DNA of 8,974 bases from Bacillota bacterium. GTDB lineage: Bacteria > Bacillota > Clostridia > Oscillospirales > Butyricicoccaceae. Each line of letters starts with the position of its first letter. The first letter of the stretch is position 1. The notes below the pieces were generated by a model. It ran no database searches. It was given only the letters and a program-made list of their open reading frames with translations, and was not told where the DNA came from. This document shows, piece after piece, positions 6,113 to 8,974 of the stretch. The position numbers and the translations under genes are program-made. The stretch lies in NCBI GenBank assembly GCA_030705725.1, contig JAUZPW010000042.1:1-8974 (forward strand), in the 5' to 3' direction.

Positions 6113-7411
6113 TTATTTTACATCTTTTGATTTGTTAGTCAACAGTTCGATCATTTTTTTCTTATAGAATTCCACTCCCGGCTGATCAAACGGGTTTACG
6201 CCCAAAGTATATCCGGAAATTCCGCATGAAAGCTCGAAGAAATAGACAAGATAACCGAAACTGTATTCATCCGCTCTTTCTATGGAAATTTTTATAATCG
6301 GCACGCCTCCGTCGAAATGCGAGCTTGAAACGGCGCGCATCGTTTTAAGGTTTATTTCTGTCAGGCTCGTTCCCGCAAGGTAATTGAGCCCGTCAAAATC
6401 ATCCTCGGAATATGGCAAAAGCACCTTGTTTTCTGAATTTTTTATTTCGATAAAGGTCTCGAAAAGGTCGCGCTTTCCCTGCTGAACATACTGGCCCATT
6501 GAATGGAGGTCTGTCGAATAAAGAGCCGAGGATGGATATATGCCTGCGTATTCCTTACCCTCGCTCTCGCCGAAAAGCTGTTTCCACCATTCGGCCAAAT
6601 ATGAAAGGTGCGGTTCAAAGTATGCGAAAATCTCGGTGAACTTGCCTCCGGCATAAAGTGAATTTCTGGCGGCGGCGTAAAGGACAGCGGGATTTTTATC
6701 CGCCGGTTCCGAGCGCAGAAAAAGCAGTGCTTCCTTTGCGCCGTTAATAACTTTTCTTATATCCGCTCCTGACACAGCAAGGGGCAGTAACCCCACAGCC
6801 GACAATACGGAATACCGCCCCCCGACCGAAGACGGGATAATAAAGCGGCGGTAGCCCATTTTTTTTGAATAGGCAAGAAGCCTTCCCGATTTTCCGTCCG
6901 TCGTGACATATATTCGCTTACGGCTTTCCTCCTCGCCGTATTTTTCTATAAGAAGGTTTTTTAATATCCTGAATGCGACAGCCGACTCCATGGTTGTGCC
7001 CGATTTTGAGATCACATTAATTGAAAATTCCCTGTTTTTTAAATATCCCATTAGCTCTGAAAGCGCGTCGGCGCTGAAATCCTTGCCAGCGAAAACGATT
7101 TCCGGCGCTTTTAAGCCTCTGTTCTTCATTGACGGCGATAAAAACTGCAGCGCAGCCTGCGCTCCGAGGTAAGATCCCCCAATGCCTATAACGACAAGCG
7201 TATCAGATGATTTTTTGATTTCGGAGGCAGCCTGTTCAATATCAAGAAGCTCCGATTCGGCGATCTGCTCCGGCAGCTTAACCCAGCCGGTAAACGGCGC
7301 GTCCTCACTAAACAGCGCCTGATGTGATTTCTGAGCTTTTTCCGCTATTTGTTTATACACAATCTCGTGGAAATAGCTCTCTGCTTCGGTAAGATTCAAT
7401 TCCAAAGACAT
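6113..7411 (-). CDS. pgi: Glucose-6-phosphate isomerase
   Basis: A 432-residue bacterial-type phosphoglucose isomerase (about 450 is usual), interconverting glucose 6-phosphate and fructose 6-phosphate in glycolysis and gluconeogenesis. Sugar-phosphate binding motifs are VIGIGGSYLGAQ (residue 74 on) and SKSGTTMES (135 on). PGI signature 1 is GGRYSVLSAVGLLPLAVSG (197 on), and signature 2 includes GVNPFDQPGVEFYK. The likely catalytic residues are Glu282 in GESEGK, His303 in STDLHSMGQ and Lys417 in the FDQPGVEFYK motif. The start is ATG at 7411-7409: an AAGTGAG element lies 9 nt upstream, whereas the in-frame TTG at 7420 abuts that element and would have no spacing. It is divergent from cysK and followed in the same direction by the folT leader. 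Confidence 0.97.
   Translation of the reverse strand: MSLELNLTEAESYFHEIVYKQIAEKAQKSHQALFSEDAPFTGWVKLPEQIAESELLDIEQAASEIKKSSDTLVVIGIGGSYLGAQAALQFLSPSMKNRGLKAPEIVFAGKDFSADALSELMGYLKNREFSINVISKSGTTMESAVAFRILKNLLIEKYGEEESRKRIYVTTDGKSGRLLAYSKKMGYRRFIIPSSVGGRYSVLSAVGLLPLAVSGADIRKVINGAKEALLFLRSEPADKNPAVLYAAARNSLYAGGKFTEIFAYFEPHLSYLAEWWKQLFGESEGKEYAGIYPSSALYSTDLHSMGQYVQQGKRDLFETFIEIKNSENKVLLPYSEDDFDGLNYLAGTSLTEINLKTMRAVSSSHFDGGVPIIKISIERADEYSFGYLVYFFELSCGISGYTLGVNPFDQPGVEFYKKKMIELLTNKSKDVK
6115..6142 (-). promoter_or_regulatory. Candidate promoter for the folT riboswitch transcript, inside the end of gpi
   Basis: On the minus strand TTGACT (6142-6137; 5/6 to the -35 consensus) is followed by 16 nt and TAAAAT (6120-6115; 5/6 to the -10 consensus). 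The boxes span the last codons and stop of gpi. Initiation near 6108 would put the 8-bp hairpin at the very 5' end of the transcript and the riboswitch right after it. Promoter-like matches occur by chance in AT-rich sequence, so this is a candidate only. Confidence 0.4.
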
Positions 7412-7425
7412 AGTAAACAACTCAC

Positions 7426-7454
7426 TTGCTTTAATTTTTTTGATGCGGTATCAT
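7426..7454 (+). promoter_or_regulatory. Candidate sigma-A promoter for cysK
   Basis: TTGCTT (7426-7431), 17 nt and TATCAT (7449-7454) give a reasonable plus-strand promoter in the AT-rich gap between gpi and cysK. An equally good alternative is TTGATG (7440-7445), 17 nt and TATTAT (7463-7468). The sequence does not decide between them. I see no T-box or other leader RNA before cysK. Confidence 0.4.
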
Positions 7455-7476
7455 ATTTAATATATTATTTTAGCAT

Positions 7477-7506
7477 ATTATAGGATAAAATGGAAATATT
7501 TTTTAA
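7477..7506 (-). promoter_or_regulatory. Candidate sigma-A promoter for gpi
   Basis: On the minus strand a perfect TATAAT (7482-7477) follows TTAAAA (7506-7501) with 18 nt between. Transcription would begin near 7470, giving a leader of about 60 nt. The site lies just to the right of the cysK promoter candidates, so the two divergent promoters are closely packed or overlap. Confidence 0.45.
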
Positions 7507-7526
7507 TCGGGAGGCAGATTTAACTT

Positions 7527-8429
7527 ATGATAACTGAAAGCGTACTCGACTTAATAGGCAACACGCCGCTTCTGAGCCTTAAGAAGCTGACGGGGCTTTC
7601 CATATATGCCAAGGCGGAGTTCTTAAACCCGGGCGGCAGCATCAAGGACAGAGTTGCGAAATACATGATCGAGCAGGCCGAGCACCGCGGTAAATTAAAG
7701 CCCGGGATGACTATTATGGAGCCTACTTCCGGCAACACCGGCATCGGCATCGCGCTCGCGGGCGTGCAGAAGGGCTACAGGGTTGTCATCGTAATGCCCG
7801 AAAACATGAGCGAGGAGCGCAAAAAAATAATCAGAGCGCTGGGAGCCGAGCTCATCCTCACAGATCCGAAGGAAAGCATAGGCGGCTCGGTTTCTGAGGT
7901 AGTGCGGCAGAAGGCCGCCGATCCGAACATTTTTATCCCCCAGCAGTTTGAAAATCCGGACAATCCCAAAATCCATTACCTTACCACAGCACCCGAAATA
8001 TGGGAGCAGACCGGAGGCAAGGTCGATATTTTTGTTTCCGGCCTGGGGAGCGGCGGAACGCTTGCCGGTATCGGAAAATTTATAAAGGAACACAATAAAA
8101 GCGCCAAAATAATAGCCGTAGAACCTAAGAACGTCTCCGCGCTGCTGGGCGATGAACCGGGCCTTCACAAAATTCAGGGGATCGGCGACGGATTTATCCC
8201 GAAGGTGCTGGATGTGAGTCTTATCGACGAGGTGGTCGAGGTTACGGATGACGACGCGATAAACACCTCTAGGAGCCTTGCTAAAGTTCAGGGCATTCTG
8301 GTCGGCACCTCTTCCGGCGCAAATGTATGGGCGTCCGTCAAGATGGCACAAAAATACGGCCTTGGGAGCACAATCGTCACAGTTCTTCCCGACCGGGTCG
8401 AAAGGTATTTCAGCACTTCGCTCATATAA
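7527..8429 (+). CDS. cysK: Cysteine synthase (O-acetylserine sulfhydrylase), PLP-dependent
   Basis: A complete 300-residue enzyme of the fold-type II PLP family, making L-cysteine from O-acetylserine and sulfide. Lys40 in NPGGSIKDR is the PLP Schiff-base lysine. PTSGNTGIG (66-74) is the substrate loop, GLGSGGTLAGIG (172-183) binds the PLP phosphate, GIGDGFIP (218-225) is the conserved active-site segment, and GTSSGAN (260-266) supplies the Ser that contacts the pyridine nitrogen. These features and the length fit CysK-type enzymes. There is no C-terminal CBS domain as in cystathionine beta-synthases. The start is ATG at 7527 with GGGAGG 12 nt upstream, slightly long but the only candidate. 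No cysE is adjacent. A strong terminator follows the TAA stop, so cysK is monocistronic. Confidence 0.96.
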   Translation: MITESVLDLIGNTPLLSLKKLTGLSIYAKAEFLNPGGSIKDRVAKYMIEQAEHRGKLKPGMTIMEPTSGNTGIGIALAGVQKGYRVVIVMPENMSEERKKIIRALGAELILTDPKESIGGSVSEVVRQKAADPNIFIPQQFENPDNPKIHYLTTAPEIWEQTGGKVDIFVSGLGSGGTLAGIGKFIKEHNKSAKIIAVEPKNVSALLGDEPGLHKIQGIGDGFIPKVLDVSLIDEVVEVTDDDAINTSRSLAKVQGILVGTSSGANVWASVKMAQKYGLGSTIVTVLPDRVERYFSTSLI

Positions 8430-8466
8430 TTTGCCTTTTTTTAAGTTTAATGCCTCTGATAAAGAT

Positions 8467-8516
8467 AATACCGTGAAGTATTCTCTTAATAAAAGTCTAT
8501 ACTTCATGGTATTTTT
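8467..8516 (+). terminator. Rho-independent terminator of cysK
   Basis: Left arm 8468-8481 (ATACCGTGAAGTAT) pairs with right arm 8499-8512 (ATACTTCATGGTAT) with one G-U wobble. The 17-nt loop is followed by a five-T run at 8512-8516. It lies about 38 nt after the cysK stop. The rest of the 199-nt gap to the next gene (8430-8628) holds only a weak GAAG/CTTC hairpin near 8549-8566 and a TAAAAT -10-like box at 8592-8597 with a poor -35. Confidence 0.88.
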
Positions 8517-8628
8517 AATATCGGGATATGTTCCTTGCAGCAGGAGAACCTTCTTTTTGGGGGAAGTCTTTCCTTAAATGCCGTGCCGTGTTAAAATATA
8601 GAAAACTCCGGGGAGGTGTGGGATATAT

Positions 8629-8974
8629 ATGAAAAAAATTGTATTGGCACCTGATTCTTTTAAGGGTACTTTAAGCTCGCTTCGGATCTGCGAAATTATG
8701 AAAGACGAAATTCTCTCGGCATTTCCGGATTGCCTGGTAATAAGTCTCCCCATCGCCGACGGAGGTGAGGGCACCGTAGACAGTTTCCTGCACGCTTTGC
8801 CCGGGGAAAAAATAAGTCTTTCGGTAACAGGTCCGTTATTCAATAAAATCCATTCGTTTTACGGCCTTTTCGAAGAAGGTAAAACAGCGGTAATTGAGAT
8901 GGCCGCAGCAGCTGGGCTTCCCGCCGTCGGCGGCGACAAAACCCCCTCCGTAACGACTACCTATTGAGTCGGCG
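8629..8974 (+). CDS. Glycerate kinase, 5' part, interrupted by an in-frame TGA
   Basis: The first 112 codons clearly belong to the GarK/GlxK glycerate kinase family (about 380 residues), which phosphorylates D-glycerate with ATP to a phosphoglycerate. Motifs are APDSFKGTLS (7-16), PIADGGEGTVDSF (41-53), VTGPL (66-70) and TAVIEMAAAAGLP (86-98). Then VTTTY is followed by TGA at 8965-8967 and GTC GGC. Relatives read TTTY-G-VGE or TTS-R-G-TGE here, so TGA stands exactly where GGA (Gly) is expected and the frame is otherwise undisturbed up to the end at 8974. This may be a base error at a sequence end, a true nonsense mutation, or much less likely recoding. The start ATG at 8629 has GGGAGG 12 nt upstream. 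The gene follows the cysK terminator and appears to be its own unit. Confidence 0.85.

Noticed and set aside
8454..8464. CTCTGATAAAG shared with the LRR leader repeat at 2988-2998
   Set aside because: An 11-base match between two places in 9 kb is expected by chance; the rest of the repeat is absent.
7695..8507. 270-residue open frame antisense to cysK
   Set aside because: It is a shadow of the well-supported cysK gene, crosses its terminator, and shows no recognisable domain or ribosome binding site.

Overview
The window looks like a chromosomal segment of an anaerobic, endospore-forming Bacillota of the class Clostridia. The reasons are two spoVA genes, strong AGGAGG-type ribosome binding sites, a folT-type ECF substrate-binding protein behind a tetrahydrofolate riboswitch, and housekeeping proteins of clostridial type. 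The exact genus cannot be read from the sequence. All seven complete genes end in TAA. There are no IS elements, phage genes, tRNAs, rRNAs or CRISPR arrays.

Left part (1-3045, minus strand): a gene for a secreted or membrane-anchored TPR / chitobiase-C-like / leucine-rich-repeat protein is followed by spoVAC and the 5' two thirds of spoVAD. There is no visible terminator between them, so the LRR protein may be cotranscribed with the spore dipicolinate channel genes. A 13-bp inverted repeat in the LRR gene's leader would mask its Shine-Dalgarno sequence.

Middle part (3043-5395): gapA (GAPDH; minus) has a GTG start, a clear sigma-A promoter and a strong terminator. It is divergent from a soluble histidine-kinase-like protein on the plus strand. 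That protein keeps the ATP-binding boxes but has Cys where the phospho-accepting His of the H-box should be.

Right-middle (5348-7411, minus): gpi (phosphoglucose isomerase) is followed by folT, a folate-family ECF transporter S component. Between them lies a class I THF riboswitch whose expression platform is a perfect 9-bp hairpin over the folT Shine-Dalgarno. A promoter for folT may sit inside the end of gpi. folT and the kinase-like gene converge and overlap by 48 bp.

Right end (7527-8974, plus): cysK (cysteine synthase) is divergent from gpi across an AT-rich promoter region and ends in a strong terminator. It is followed by the start of a glycerate kinase gene. That frame meets TGA at 8965-8967, exactly where the family has a conserved Gly (GGA to TGA), 7 bases before the sequence ends.

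The genes are central metabolism (gapA, gpi, glycerate kinase), cysteine synthesis, folate uptake and spore germination or dipicolinate transport. Most appear to be separate transcription units. The least ordinary items are the H-less kinase, the LRR protein beside spoVA with its SD-masking repeat, the riboswitch architecture and the in-frame TGA.
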